Source: Ambrosia x helenae (lineage: Eukaryota; Streptophyta; Magnoliopsida; Asterales; Asteraceae). From it: a DNA stretch of 64,000 bases. The position numbers and the translations under genes were made by a program. The stretch covers positions 104,608,688 through 104,672,687 of the forward strand of contig CM061225.1 of NCBI GenBank assembly GCA_030844895.1. The letters run 5' to 3'. The notes beneath the pieces are model-generated. The model was not told the origin of the DNA, did no database searches, and worked only from the letters and a program-made list of their open reading frames with translations. Of the stretch, positions 10,759 through 22,711 are shown in pieces (within the stretch, counting starts at the first letter, position 1; each line of letters begins with the position of its first letter).

Positions 10759-11648
10759 AAATTTAACATGTGTTTATAACCAGTGGCGAAGCTTGACCCG
10801 AAGGTTCGGGGGGTCGGAAGTCACCGGAGGGTCGGAAGTCACTAGTTTCGGGGGGTCGAAAACCCGTTTCGGGGGGTCGAAACTCTATATTTTCAAAATT
10901 TTCTCTACGAATACTATATAATCGGAACTTCTGCGCCAAAATCCGGGGGGGGGGGGGGGTCGGCCGCCCCTCTCCGCCCTTACTATGCTTCGCCAGTGTT
11001 TATAACAATAACTAAACAAAGTAGTACTTAAAATTTTAGCTTAAAATTACAAATATGTTACTTTAAAAACACTTTGATTTATATGTTTTTCTTATTATTA
11101 TTATAATTATTAATGTTATTATAATTAAAAAAAGATATCAAAACCAAATAAATAGTTTCAATATTATAAAAATGCATTATTTGACTTAATAAAAAAACTC
11201 AAATGACTCTATAGTCAAACTTTGGTTTGATTAGAGTGTAATTAGCTCATGACCTAATTTTGAATTTTAAGTATCCTCCCTTTGAAATGTAGAGAATATA
11301 AACAAAGCTGCCAAACCAAGAGAATGGACAATTTCATTTCATATATTAATATCTTTGTATGAAATAAGTACATATTGATTTGTATATTATTCTAGAGCCA
11401 TGTTTTATGTTGTCAAAGAAATAAGTTATTTAATCATTTAGTAATCCATAAAGATAATAATTATCACACATTATTCTAATCTATAAGATGAAAAGAAAAT
11501 TATTTTATTATTGTCACATTATCTTACCATATGTAACTGTTCGGATAAATAAGTTCAAATATCATATAAATTTTGTAGAACTCATAACAAGAGAGTGGGA
11601 TAACTTAAAATCATGTTATCTGGTAGTATGTTACGTTGTTACATCTTT
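10759..11648 (+). repeat. segmental duplication, copy A
   Basis: From aatttaacatgtg to acatcttttgta this stretch (minus the MITE at 10781-11006) is repeated at 13408-13951 plus 17500-17805 with few differences. Copy A is contiguous where copy B is interrupted by a Helitron and a MITE. A copia 5' LTR begins exactly where homology ends. Confidence 0.88.
10781..10998. mobile_element. hAT MITE (CAGTGGCGAAGC family)
   Basis: 8-bp duplication tttataac on both sides (10773-10780, 10999-11006). Ends CAGTGGCGAAGC and CACTGGCGAAGC (reverse). Interior has repeated ggggggtcgaaa words. Relatives in this window: 23413-23622, 58838-59046, 54878-55720. Confidence 0.9.
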
Positions 11649-11876
11649 TGTATTAACAACATTAATCAAGTCAAGTCAAGTCAAGTCTCCTAGTCAACCA
11701 TTGACTCCATTATTTTAGCCATTATATTTATATTGTACATTATACTTAGTCAACTATTGACTCCATAATCTTAGCTAGAGTTAGTCATATGTAAGCCTAT
11801 ATAAAGGCCTTGATGTATTGTTGATAGACACAACTTTCATAATACAAAAACACACAACATTGTTCATTATTTTATA
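11649..11876 (+). repeat. 5' LTR of a Ty1/copia element
   Basis: Begins TGTATTAACAAC where the host duplication stops, has a TATA box (ctatataaagg, about 11798-11808) and ends directly before a primer binding site. About 228 bases. No 3' LTR is seen. Confidence 0.7.
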
Positions 11877-11890
11877 TGGTATCAAGAGCC
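11877..11890 (+). promoter_or_regulatory. copia primer binding site (initiator tRNA-Met type)
   Basis: tggtatcaagagcc right after the LTR resembles the usual plant copia site tggtatcagagc, complementary to the 3' end of initiator tRNA-Met, with one inserted A. Confidence 0.75.
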
Positions 11891-11979
11891 TAAAAGCTCC
11901 CTTGAGCCATCTTCGATCCCAACCTACTCGACAGACACCTTCTGTCCGCATTTTGCCTTTTTTTTTCTTTCGATTCATT

Positions 11980-12795
11980 ATGGCCAAACAAATCACCCAC
12001 ATTACCGCTGCCACAACCCGAAACCAAGGGCCACCACAAACTACCAATACCAACACTCGCCCGACTCGCAACAATAACACCTATTGCTACTATTGTAACA
12101 TTCCCGGACATGACACTAAAGATTGTCGCAAACTTAGTCGCTTCCTAAGAGAACACAATGTCTCGCCTAAAAATACCAACACCCCCGTGGTTAACTACAC
12201 CACCCCTCACCCAATGGCTACAACCTCATCTTGGATGTGGGACACCGGTGCGTCCAACAACACCGCGAACAACAACCAACAATTTTCCGTTCTTTCCGAA
12301 TACGGAGGACCCGATAAGATCGTGCTAGGTGATGGTAAAACTCTTCCTATAACTCATATTGCTCAAACAACTATTCCAACAAATTCTCGTCCACTTCTTT
12401 TAAATAACATTTTAATTGCTCCTAATCTTCGAAATAATCTTATTTCCGTTGCCAAAGTTTGTCGTACTAATCGTGTTTCCGTTGAATTTTTTCCTTATCA
12501 TTTTTTTGTAAAGGATCTACGCACAGGGGCGCGCCTCATGCGGGGAGTGAACGTAAATGATGTCTACTATGGACCAATCTCATTGTCTCCTCAAGTCAAC
12601 AACACCCAAACAAACTCTCTTCTCATGTGGCACCACATACTTGGACATCCATCGCTTCAAGTGTTCAAGTCTTTAATTTCTAGATTGGGACTTCGTTTTA
12701 ATAAGGTGACCCATGAGTCTTTTCATTGTACTTCATGTTCCCTAAATAAAAGCCACAATGTCTCGCCTATACAATTGAGGGTAGATGTTGCGTAG
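11980..12795 (+). pseudogene. truncated copia gag-pol (zinc knuckle, protease, pre-integrase)
   Basis: From the ATG at 11980: a very short gag with CCHC knuckle CYYCNIPGHDTKDC, then the aspartic protease motif WMWDTGAS, a variable region, and the GAG-pre-integrase block with MWHHILGHPS and FHCTSCSLNKSH. The large N-terminal gag domain normally found before the knuckle is missing, and the frame ends soon after 12777 where sequence switches to an antisense LINE fragment. Integrase, RT and RNase H are absent, so the copy is dead. The frame itself carries no internal stop up to the junction. Confidence 0.88.
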
Positions 12796-13375
12796 AGGTT
12801 CGTCATAAAGCCAAGCGTCTACCCAGAAATGAATTTTTTTACCATCGCCAACCGTTGCCACGAAGTAGCTATTGAGTCTCCGTCCGTTCCACAGAATATT
12901 TTCACCTGTTTTGACGATGAACTTCCAGCAGGCAGAATTTGAAGGAGAACATGGCAGTAATGACCAAGTAGCACTCGCACCATGGCACCCCAACACAACT
13001 TTTTTCCAAAGACTAGACCCTTCATTCCTGTATCGCCAAGACCACTTAAGTAACAAGGCGTCATTAACGTGTTGCAGTTTGGAAAGGCCTAATCCACCGG
13101 ACGTCTTAGGAGTGGTGACAACCTCCCAAGCCACCCAATTGATTTTTTATCTACATTAGACCCGGTCCAAAGGAAACGCCTCATTATCGCCTCTAATTTT
13201 TCAATAACCGCCTTGGGAGCTTTATATAAAGATAGGTAATAGATAGGCAAGCTTTGAAGAACCGCTTTGATGAGGACTAAGCGACCCCCAATAGACAAAT
13301 GTCTAGCTTTCCAAGACAACAACCGATTATTCACCACTTCTATCACCGAGTTCCAATTGCTAATTCTAGACATCT
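12784..13375 (-). pseudogene. L1-type LINE ORF2 fragment (RT C-terminal region)
   Basis: Two overlapping frames on the minus strand give typical plant L1 blocks in order: RLLSWKARHLSIGGRLVLIK, SLPIYYLSLYKAPKAVIEKL, IMRRFLWTG, then WEVVTTPKTSGGLGL, LLLKWSWRYRNEGSSLWKK and GDGKKIHFWVDAW. A frame change near 13110-13140 separates them. It abuts the copia fragment on one side and copy B of the duplication on the other, with no poly-A, so it came in by rearrangement or was truncated at both ends. Confidence 0.85.
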
Positions 13376-14932
13376 TGGTGTGACATCCGTCACTTTTTCA
13401 TAATAATAAATTTAACATGTGAACTAAACAAAGTAGTACTTAAAATTACAAATATGTTACTTTAAAAACACTTTGATTTATATGTTTTTTCTTATTATTA
13501 TTATAATTATTAATGTTATTATAATTAAAAAAAGATATCAAAACCAAATAAATAGTTTCAATATTATAAAAATGCATAATTTGACTTAATAAAAAAAACT
13601 CAAATGACTCTATAGTCAAACTTTGGTTTGATTAGAGTGTAATTAGCTCATGACCTAATTTTGAATTTTAAGTATCCTCCCTTTAAAATTTAGAGAATAT
13701 AAACAAAGCTACCAAACCAAGAGAATGGACAATTTCATTTCATATGTTAATATCTTTGTATGAAATAAGTACATATTGATTTGTATATTATTCTAGAGCC
13801 ATGTTTTATGTTGTCAAAGAAATAAGTTATTTAATCATTTAGTAATCCATAAAGATAATAATTATCACACATTATTCTAATCTATAAGATGAAAAGAAAA
13901 TTATTTTATTATTGTCACATTATCTTACCATTATGTAACTGTTCGGATAAACTAGTGGGAATGCCCGCGCGTTGCGGCGGGTGCATCTGTTTAGTCGCCT
14001 CGTAGTTTTTATTGTGGCTTGTTGTGTGTGACATTTGTGAGTTATTCGTTATGGTGACGTGAAGTAAGTGGGAAACAAAAGCATACATAATTATAAAGTG
14101 GAGAAATGGAGACTTGTAATTTGGTTCAACCACAAAATACAAATGATTTATTATGTCTAGCTGGAGATCCTTTGAAATATAGTAAAATGTAAAGGAATTA
14201 CAGATATTTCCGATACAATTAGCGGTGGATGCATTTGGTTGTTAACGTCATGAAACTAAAGCTTATGCGTATAAAGGTAGTAACATACAAATTAGGAAAC
14301 AACAAATTTAATAATAATACAACATTTAAATATATACCGTTTTGGTAAATAGACAACTCTCCATGTTCACTTCTCACAACCTTATGTAATCATGTTGTGC
14401 AACAGGGGTAGTCATAATTTGGAGGCTTATTATGCAAAACTGGTACCTTTGACTTTTAGCAGTCAAAATGAATTGGCTCATTGTTTAACAACTCATGAGA
14501 ATTTGGAGGTGATACACCTGATGCATGTACTAAACTATGTTTCAAACAAAGATGTATTGGTACGAAGCTAAAATATTAACTCACATGATGAGATTCTTAA
14601 AACAGATACATGATAGTGGATTTACCAAAGTCAAACAAATAACTATCCAACATCTATAGCATATCAAATTGTATCCAAAACCCACTGACAACCAAACTGT
14701 ATACAAAAAAAATAACTCTACTTTGGAGCGGGAACATACAATCCATGGGATTGATGATCCATTTTTAATCACTTTGCCATTTCTAGTTGATGGATACAAT
14801 CTTTTCTTCATCTTCCAATAGAGTTAGGTCCCTATACAGATTCTTTTCTTCATGTTGCACAATCTCTTAACTATTTGAGAGTATCGCTGCTGCTGCCACA
14901 CTTTTTGGGTTTGTCAGAATGCTAATTCTAAC

Positions 14933-15049
14933 TTGTTCAATGTATGCTAGAAGATGATGTTGAAGAAAAACCGGTTGTGTCCTCTGCAAATGTGTATAAC
15001 CAGGAACAATCAATCCAGTGTTCTTCCTAGCAAGCTTCGCCAAAGAAAC
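14933..15049 (-). pseudogene. captured argininosuccinate lyase exon
   Basis: An exon-like block of 39 codons, preceded on the minus strand by an AG acceptor, encodes SLAKLARKNTGLIVPGYTHL followed by QRTQPVFLQHHLLAY. The PGYTHLQ(R)xQP block is diagnostic for argininosuccinate lyase (arginine biosynthesis, chloroplast; argininosuccinate to arginine plus fumarate). No flanking exon continues it in order. It lies inside the Helitron, so it is a captured fragment and not a gene. Confidence 0.8.
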
Positions 15050-15790
15050 CTTCAACAACAAATTAAGTATATCATCAAAAGTGATTAGCATACTCGTTTT
15101 GTACATATGAATCAACTACACAATTTAATTTGCCCCAACAAGAATATCCCCAATCTTTTTTCATTTCCGATTCAAATCATGTTAAAAGATGGATTCGTTA
15201 CATACGAATGATCAGGTTTTTGTGAGAAAGAATACATGAAAATAAATAGACACAGCAAAATTACTTGTGATCAGGGAATTGAAAAACCTGAGGCTGCTTA
15301 ATACGCAAAAATAGTGTATCAATAGCATCACAACACCACATGTGAAAATCAGTAGAAACTTGACCATTTTGTCTCCTAGATGTGAGAAGATTCTTTGCAC
15401 GTTCTTCATTTTGAATCTACACAAACTCTTCGCTTTCAATCTTTTTCTCTATATCTGATCTAGACCTTTTAGAATATTGTCCCTGTCTACAAGATAGCCA
15501 AAGGCAAGGTGACCAGATGGTAATGCCTTCTGTATTTTATCATGATAGGTTTGCTTACATTTTTAGCATTCCTACAACTGTGTTTCACACTGTCAAATAC
15601 AAGTTCTTTGTCTTCCTAAAATGAACCAGAAACCGTTACATTCGCATTCACATCCATTGATTATTAAACTGAATAACTAAATTTACAAAATCAAATTGTA
15701 ATTGTTTGCAGTTGTAACAATAAAAAAATCAACTGCTTAATTATTTAAGCAACTAATGCATAAAAAGACCAAAAATGACACCCCTATTAT

Positions 15791-16154
15791 CTTGGTTTTA
15801 GAAGTGCGCCTGAGACAACCTAATGTGCAAAGAGATGTGCCTCGGGTGGCATAAGGCGAGCTGTGACATGTAGCGCAAAGAAAAAAAAATCCCACTAAGG
15901 CACACGCTTCTTGTACACAGAGTGTTTTGTGCTTCAAAGTGTTATACATGTAACTTAAAGGGTTGTACATTTAAGTGATTTATACATTAAATCATACATA
16001 AACCTTATTTGTACCTATATTTTGGGTAAGGGATATATAAAAACATTATATAGGCACCTTGTGCCTCGTGTGTGAAAAGGCCTCCACTTTTGCGCTTTGC
16101 ACTTTGATGTTAGAACTTGTTGATTTTGTGCGCTTCGCGCTTTTTAAAACCAAG
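15791..16154. mobile_element. hAT-like element nested in the Helitron
   Basis: Exact 8-bp duplication cctattat (15783-15790 and 16155-16162). Inverted ends: CTTGGTTTTAGAAGTGCGCC at left and CTTGGTTTTAAAAAGCGCG read from the right. Interior has gcgcctcg/gcctcgggtgg words. Non-coding. Confidence 0.82.
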
Positions 16155-16631
16155 CCTATTATATATTTCAAGGTATCTAAATTTAACATGTATCTAAATT
16201 TACCATACGGCTGGCTGCTCATTATTTATCAATTATAATACTATTGTAACTAAAAAGAATATCTATAATTACCAAAAATCCAAAATTATCTTTGTTCCAT
16301 GATATGCATTTTTGTAATGAAAAAATGTAGATGAAAAAAGTATTTGAAACAGTAAAAAGATGAGGAAATATAAAATAAGTACTTTACATTTTAATCAAAT
16401 ATAAGTTTTGTTGGAGCTGATTGGTTATTGTGATTTAACATAGCAATAGTAAAATAACCTGTTCCAAATTACATCCAAATACAGGAAAAAGCTGATAACA
16501 TCCAAATTACCCCCCATCTTTCAACAACATTAATCAAACCCAAACAATTACAGGAAAAAGCTGATAACATATCGGAGTTGTAAGCAATTAGCTCAAGATT
16601 CACCTTTCATAGCACAGAGAATACATAATAC

Positions 16632-16752
16632 CTGCATGTCACGGTTGTAAGTAAGTGGAAGACCCTTGTATAAAACTTGAAGTGTGACCATATCTCCAAC
16701 AACAGAGCCTTGATTCCAGATGGAAACGTTTTCGACTCAGGAACCAAATGAC
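16632..16752 (-). pseudogene. second captured argininosuccinate lyase-like exon
   Basis: Block bounded on the minus strand by CAG acceptor (16753-16755) and a GTATTA donor encodes VVGDMVTLQVLYKGLPLTYN then RDMQ. KGLPLxYNRDxQ is the conserved active-site-near motif of argininosuccinate lyase. The upstream half of the block does not read as the family in the same frame (stop present). In a normal gene this exon follows the PGYTHLQ exon, but here it precedes it on the minus strand, so the order is scrambled. Confidence 0.6.
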
Positions 16753-17587
16753 CCTGCAGAACCATGCAATAAATATAGCATTCCCGAATCATTAATAAAC
16801 AATAACCGTGCCGTACTTCACAAACACTAAAATTTTTGATAAAATCAGTTAAAAAACAGTTTGTAGACTAACTAAATAAAAAAAAAAAAAAAAAACAAAA
16901 AAAACAAAGTAGTGTGATTAAATTATACCTTGCAGAAGAATAGAAAAGAAAAAAAATTGGACTTGCATGTAGGTTAGGAGTCAATTCTTCCCAAAAATCA
17001 TCTGTGTTTAGGGAAGATATCAAAGCCAACCAATTAACCACCAATTCACTGTTAATAAGAATCATAAGAACAAGTTAACAAGTACCAATATTCACATATA
17101 CCAAAAAACCTAGTATGAAATAAAAATTGAAATCAATACCTTGGGTTGATGGTTGATGCGGAATGAGATGAGAGGTAAACCCAACAAGTGGATCAAGGCA
17201 GAGTAACCGCAGTTTATGAATAGGCACCATTGAATTTAGGTTTTTGAAACGTAAATTTGTATTGATGATCAATTGATGATGCTCTGTTCTGCAAAGGATA
17301 TGCGTAGAATAGATTTAATAGATTTTTAGGTTATATAGTTATGTATGTTATAGTACAAGTGCATAATGCAAGAAGGGGTATTTGAGGAACTTTTACATGA
17401 AATATCTATATTAAAGCATGAGTCTCTTGATATCCCATCTTAAAATGGGTGTAAAATTACTTTCCTACCCATGTCTCCTTCTTAATAAGGTAACATAGAT
17501 AAGTTCAAATATCATATAAATTTTGTAGAACTCATAACAAGAGAGTGGGATAACTTAAAATCATGTTATCTGGTAGTATGTTACATT

Positions 17588-17780
17588 CAGGGACGAAGCT
17601 TTGTGAGGGCCAGGGGTGGCCCTGCCCCCCCCCCCCTGTTTTTTGGCGCAGTAGTGAAAATTTACGATTTTCGTAGGTAAATTTAGTCCGGGTTAAGTCC
17701 GGCTCCCGCCGATTTGCCACTACCGATTGAAAAAAATTGAGTCCGGCCCCCGCCGATTGACGAACCAAGCTTCGCCACTG
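17588..17780. mobile_element. hAT MITE
   Basis: Exact 8-bp duplication gttacatt (17580-17587, 17781-17788). Ends CAGGGACGAAGC and CAGTGGCGAAGC (reverse). Same subfamily as 53460-53648 and the outer element at 38036-38560 (shared ggcgcagtag and ccccctgttttttgg). Confidence 0.88.
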
Positions 17781-17805
17781 GTTACATTGTTACATCTTTT
17801 GTACC

Positions 17806-19683
17806 GTAATATCATTTACAACATATTAGGCGTTTTCACCTATTCAACTAAGAACATGTATTATAATCACATGAAATATAAAATCTACATTAAGGGTCAA
17901 AATTTAAACAAAGTATATAAAAAATGCTAAAATTTTTTTATGAATTTGTTCAAAACTACACATTCGACCCATAACACTTATTAGAAAGCTCAAAGTGAGT
18001 CGTTATGATCCATGACCTTTCTTGTCGATTTTTCGGTTTTATCATATAATTTGTTTTATTTTTTTTAATAAAAAACTAGTTATTCATTATTTTGATTGAG
18101 TTGCACTCATTGTTATGTTTCTGAAAATGTATATAAATAGATATTTGAAAGTTTTATAAGTCGTATGAAGTATGTTTTGACTTTTTTACCTTCGTTGTTG
18201 TCTATATAGTAAATTAATCTCCATTTTGAATCACGTTAATTAATTATGCCCTCGCTTGTTATTATATATGTTTTTATACTTAACGAATCCTGTTCACGAC
18301 AAACTTTCTCTATCAAATATTTTAATAACCAGTCCTGTCTTGAAATTAAAAAAAAAATTATGATCTTGCCATCTTGGTCTAGCATTTCTTCTTTGTATAA
18401 GGTTCTAGAAAAATATAAACATCCCCCTCTTAGTATTAGAAATCATGTTTTGGCTATTCTAAGAATGAAAATAAGATAACAGGATAACTTATTATTTGTA
18501 AGCCCGTTAAAATAATTAAGTACGATATTTCCTTTCCACACTCGTTGTTTGACCCGCCTCTATTAGATTATCAAGCGACGTTCACAACTTAAATCAAACA
18601 AACTAAACGAACACGATTCAGCTTGAACGACACATTCGACTCGTTTTCCATATGTTGAAATTTGATTATTACAATGCTTTATATAGACAACAACTTGACC
18701 TACAAGATAACTATTAAGTAATCGTACTATAACTCTAAGGCTGTCTAATTCAAAATTTAAACACGAAAGTTAATTAACAAGTTTAACTATATTAATACCA
18801 ACTGTTCTCAAACTTATAAGGCTATAAGGTGTGGAGTAGGACCATCCTTTGAGTTCATTGTTCATTCGTATCACCCTCTTTGTTAAACATTGACAGATTC
18901 AATAGCCTTTACTTGCTAAAATTAAGCTACATTTGTGGTATTTTTTTGTTATCTTAAGCATTTCATTTTAATTTGATAAATAAGATACAACAGTTCACAA
19001 TAACATGGTATTACTTTTAAATTTTATTCCTATCTTCATGTGTTTATTTAAAGCTCCAATAACATGGACGAATTAATTAAGTCATTTACAAAAAAGTTAC
19101 AAATATAATATTCTTATTCTTATAAAATATTAACATTAATAATCCGACATAAACTAATTCAAATTCACACACATTCTTCTTCCTCCAAAATGTTTAAAGA
19201 AAAATTAATAATAAGCATATCACATGAAGCTTTAAAGACGAAACACATGGTTAATAATATTATATTGGATATCTATTTAATAAATCACAAGTCGATTTAT
19301 TTTAACATTTAACAATATATAAGCTATGAAACAAAATTTGACAAAATAGTCATGAAAATAGTAACAAAAAGTTATTAGTTTTTTTTATTTATTTATTATT
19401 ATGATATATAAAAGCTTATACCTAGATGTTAATTTTGTGTTAATATTTCAATAATGTATCGAAAACATGTTGAAGTGCATAAAACGTTATAGAGTTCTCA
19501 AAAATGTTGAATCATAAAAACCAACTACAAAACAAGTTATCGTCTTATATGTAAAAATAAAGTAACTTTTCACGACCACATTACAAACACAAAAATGAAA
19601 ACAGAGGTCATGTTGTAGTCTACAGTGTCTACTGACATGGTTTTTAACTTTGTATACTTCTAATACATAAAATCGTAAAGAGG
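17806..19683. other. intergenic, no gene seen
   Basis: About 1.9 kb AT-rich DNA with only short frames; nothing recognised on either strand. Confidence 0.5.
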
Positions 19684-19700
19684 AAGTAAATCATGATATT

Positions 19701-19938
19701 TTTTTTGAATGGCCAACAAATCAAACCGAGCACTCTCGGGGCACTGTTTCGACAAATTCAAGTCCTCCGAGAGTACCCGAGTTGTCAAACACCAATTCCG
19801 GGGAAAATCTGGTAACCCACCCGTAGGCACGGCGATGAAATTACCGATAAAACCCGTCTGGCTTAAAAATTGAACCCAGAATCCCCCGGGTCTTCTATCA
19901 TTGTCCACCAATGTCTTTACCACCACAATGATATTGAC
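19701..19938 (-). mobile_element. SINE (family B), minus
   Basis: A 16-bp duplication agtaaatcatgatatt (19685-19700, 19939-19954) flanks a 238-base insert with a poly-T start on plus (poly-A 3' end on minus). It contains ggcacggcgatgaaattacc and gaacccagaatcccc, shared in form with 51788-52122. Confidence 0.72.
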
Positions 19939-20089
19939 AGTAAATCATGATATTGTATCACCATTGGTATCACAAATAAAAAAATTACTCGTGTAATAAT
20001 TAGACAAACATAAAACAGGTAAGGTTTTAATTGTTTGCCCCCCAAAAGTTTTGTACAATAAAAAGTCAATTATAAGTGCATTTGTGTCC

Positions 20090-22063
20090 AAATGGGCTTC
20101 CCGGCCCGTTGGAGGAATTGGGTGAATGGCATTCTTTACTCGGCCAGAGCCTCGGTCCTCATCAATGGCTCTCCAACTTGGGAGTTCCAATGTTTCAGGG
20201 GCGTTAGACAAGGTGACCCGTTGTCGCCTTTTATTTTCATTATAGCTATGGAGGCGCTGACTTGCATTATGAACAGGGCTGAAAATCTTGGTTTTATTAA
20301 AGGTATTTCCCTTCCGAATAACGGTCCCACTATTTCACACCTTATGTACGCGGATGATGTAGTCATAATGGGTCAATGGGATGTCGGTTGTATCCGAAAT
20401 GTCATTCGGCTACTAAGATGCTTTCATCTCATCTCGGGACTCAAGGTGAATCATCACAAATCTAACCTATTCGGGTTAGGAGTTCATGATTCCCTTTTGG
20501 ACTTGACGGCTAGCGAAATCAAGGTTTGTAAAGGTAGTCTCCCCTGTAAGTATCTAGGAGTCCAAATCGGTGCAAATATGAATTTAAGCAAACATTGGAA
20601 AGGAGTTATTGATGTCTGCCGGGCGAGGCTAACAAAATGGAAATCTAAAATGCTATCTTCCGGGGGTCGAATGGTTCTGCTTAAATCGGTTCTTGATAGC
20701 ATTCCCTTGTACCACTTCTCGCTCTTCCGAGCACCAAAGTGTGTGATTGAATTAATGGAAAAGCTTCGTAAGCGCTTCTTCTGGGGAGGTAATGATGAGA
20801 AAAGGAAAACCGCTTGGGTTTGTTGGGATCGTGTTATTGGCCCGAAAGATAAAGGTGGGATAGGTTTGGGATCACTCAAAAACTTAAACTTGAGTCTCCT
20901 ACTCAAGTGGTGGTGGCGCTACAAAAATGAGCCGACTAGCCTTTGGAGACGAGTAGTTGATGCGATTCATTTCAACGCTAGATCTTGGTCGTACATGCCC
21001 ATTAAAGCTTCCATCTCAGGCGTGTGGAATGCTATTTTCAAAGTGGGCAATGATTTAGAGGAACTCAACATTAGAATTGGTGAGCTTTTCAGGGGTGTAA
21101 TAGGAAATGGTAGGGGAATTAGGTTCTGGATTGATTGCTGGGCGGGTGAGGCTCCTCTCATGGTTTCATTCCCTAATCTCTTCTCTCTCGAGTCCAACAA
21201 AAACTGTACCATTGCTGATAGATTTTCCAGAAATGGGAACGATTGGGTGGGGGGTTGGGCATGGATACGTGAACCATTGCAGGTACAAGAGCGTTCGGAA
21301 CTTCAGCAGTGCGAAGAACTTATTCAGCGCAGCAGCCTTTCAGACGCAGCAGATCAATGGAAGTGGGCATTCGAGTCAGCGGGTGTCTTTTCTGTAGCTT
21401 CATGCCGCCGAATGCTTTTAGCAGCAGCAGTTCCATATTATCCGTTTGAGTGGTCGAAGTGGGTGCCAAGAAAGGTTAACCTCTTTGCATGGAGAGCGGA
21501 ACAGGATCGCCTATCAACTTTGGAGGGTCTCGTCCGAAGGAAAAATCATCTCTGGTTCATCACTGTGCAGCCTTTGTGAAGATCATTCTGAATCGGCCGA
21601 CCATCTTTTCATCACTTGTTATGTAGCAGCTAATCTTTGGTACAAAATCAGTGCGTGGTGCAGCATTCCAACAATCTATGCCTACTCTTTCAAGGAACTA
21701 CTCGAAGCCAACGAGATAACAGGTTTGAGCAAAACTAAACAAAAAGCAATCAAAGTTATAATATTTGCAACCTGCTGGGTGATTTGGAAAAAAAGAAACG
21801 ACAAAATCTTCAATGGAAAACGTTGGAACCTGGATCAAATGCTATGCGAAATCAAATCGACATCCTTCATGTGGATCCAGAATCGCGCGAAACAACTAAC
21901 AATAGATTGGGTGAAGTGGAACTCGTTCGACATTTAGATGTAAAGGGAATCACTTTGGGTTTGGGTTGGGTGTTATAAATACTATGTAGTGCCTCGCTAT
22001 TTGTATGACTTGTATATTTTTGGGTGTTGAAATAAAAGTCATTTGCCGTTCAAAAAAAAAAAA
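20090..22063 (+). mobile_element. 5'-truncated L1-type LINE with target-site duplication
   Basis: Flanked by gtgcatttgtgtcc (20076-20089 and 22064-22077) and ending in a poly-A tail, so it is a complete insertion event. 5' truncation removed ORF1, endonuclease and the start of RT. Coding content is given separately. Confidence 0.93.
20092..21937 (+). pseudogene. LINE ORF2: reverse transcriptase and zinc-binding RT domain, frameshifted
   Basis: The first frame (20092-21579) holds RT motifs CFRGVRQGDPLSPFIFIIAM and the catalytic MYADDVV, then the thumb/connection blocks LSSGGRMVLLKSVLDSIPLY, KTAWVCWDRV, GGIGLGSLKNLN and GNGRGIRFWIDCWAGE, and the start of the zf-RVT domain (WSKWVPRKVNLFAWR). 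After a frame change near 21530 the second frame continues with CSLCEDHSESADHLFITC and ends at 21937. Integrated 5'-truncated, so it was never able to encode a full ORF2. The YADD pair is intact. Confidence 0.92.
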
Positions 22064-22352
22064 GTGCATTTGTGTCCGTTTCTTCAAAGTACTTGAATAT
22101 ACACACCATATTGTTTTTATATGTTAGGCTTACTTGGGTTGGCTATTTGTATACCCCATCACTTTCATTCAACTAACACCATCCATACTCACTTTTATTA
22201 TGATGGACCTATTGGTTCCAAATGATTCAAACAAACCATATATCTTCAAAATAATAATTCTATAGTACTAGTATTTAAATGACTGATACATATATCAAAT
22301 TATCACATACAGTATACAAATTAATTATTAATCTGTCACTATCATTTAATTT

Positions 22353-22711
22353 AATGGTGTTTTTTTAACGGTGACTTTCTTAACTGGTGTGGCAGAGATC
22401 ATCATACCCGCCTAATCGGCAGGCCCTGACCACCCACGCGTCCAGACTATGTTGTCTGAACCGGGTCCACGCGGGTACGGTGGGGGCTGCGGCGTTCGCC
22501 CGGAAACCGTACTGCCTCCATACGAGCTAACCTCGCTGGAGTAACAGCTGGATGAAAACCGGGTCGCCTCAGATTCGAACCTGCGCATCCACTGGCTTAC
22601 AGGCTCTCCTCTTCATTGACAGGCTTGTGTCTGGAGTCGAACTTGGGACCTAAACCCATCCAAGCTTTATCCATCATCCACGTGACCACTCCACCATAGG
22701 TGGCCGGAAGG
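22353..22711 (-). mobile_element. tRNA-derived SINE (family A), minus
   Basis: On the minus strand the head begins near GGTGGAGTGGTCACG (A-box-like) followed by AAGTTCGACTCC (B-box-like), a second box AGGTTCGAATCT, and the tail aagtcaccgttaaaaaaa. A short duplication tcatttaattt flanks it. The tail and body match the copy at 35903-36242. Confidence 0.7.

Larger units (their letters stand above)
13952..17499 (-). mobile_element. Helitron, 3.5 kb, non-autonomous, with captured gene pieces
   Basis: Read on the minus strand it begins TCTATGTTACCTTATTAAG (after host A, 17500) and ends with the hairpin-forming CCCGCCGCAACGCGCGGG, about ten bases, then CTAG before host T (13951). These are Helitron end signatures with insertion between A and T. 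Joining the flanks gives gttcggataaataagttc, exactly what copy A has at 11538-11557. No Rep/helicase ORF is present, so it must have been mobilised in trans. It carries argininosuccinate-lyase-like exons and a nested hAT-like element. Confidence 0.9.
13408..17805 (+). repeat. segmental duplication, copy B (interrupted)
   Basis: Homologous to 10759-11648. Homology runs 13408-13951, stops at the Helitron, resumes at 17500-17587, is broken by a MITE, and ends at 17789-17805. Both insertions have their empty site preserved in copy A. Confidence 0.87.

Noticed and set aside
10759..17805. Idea that the duplicated units are the LTR pair of one retrotransposon
   Set aside because: No TG...CA ends, no primer site after copy A and no purine tract before copy B; the copia LTR in between has its own ends.
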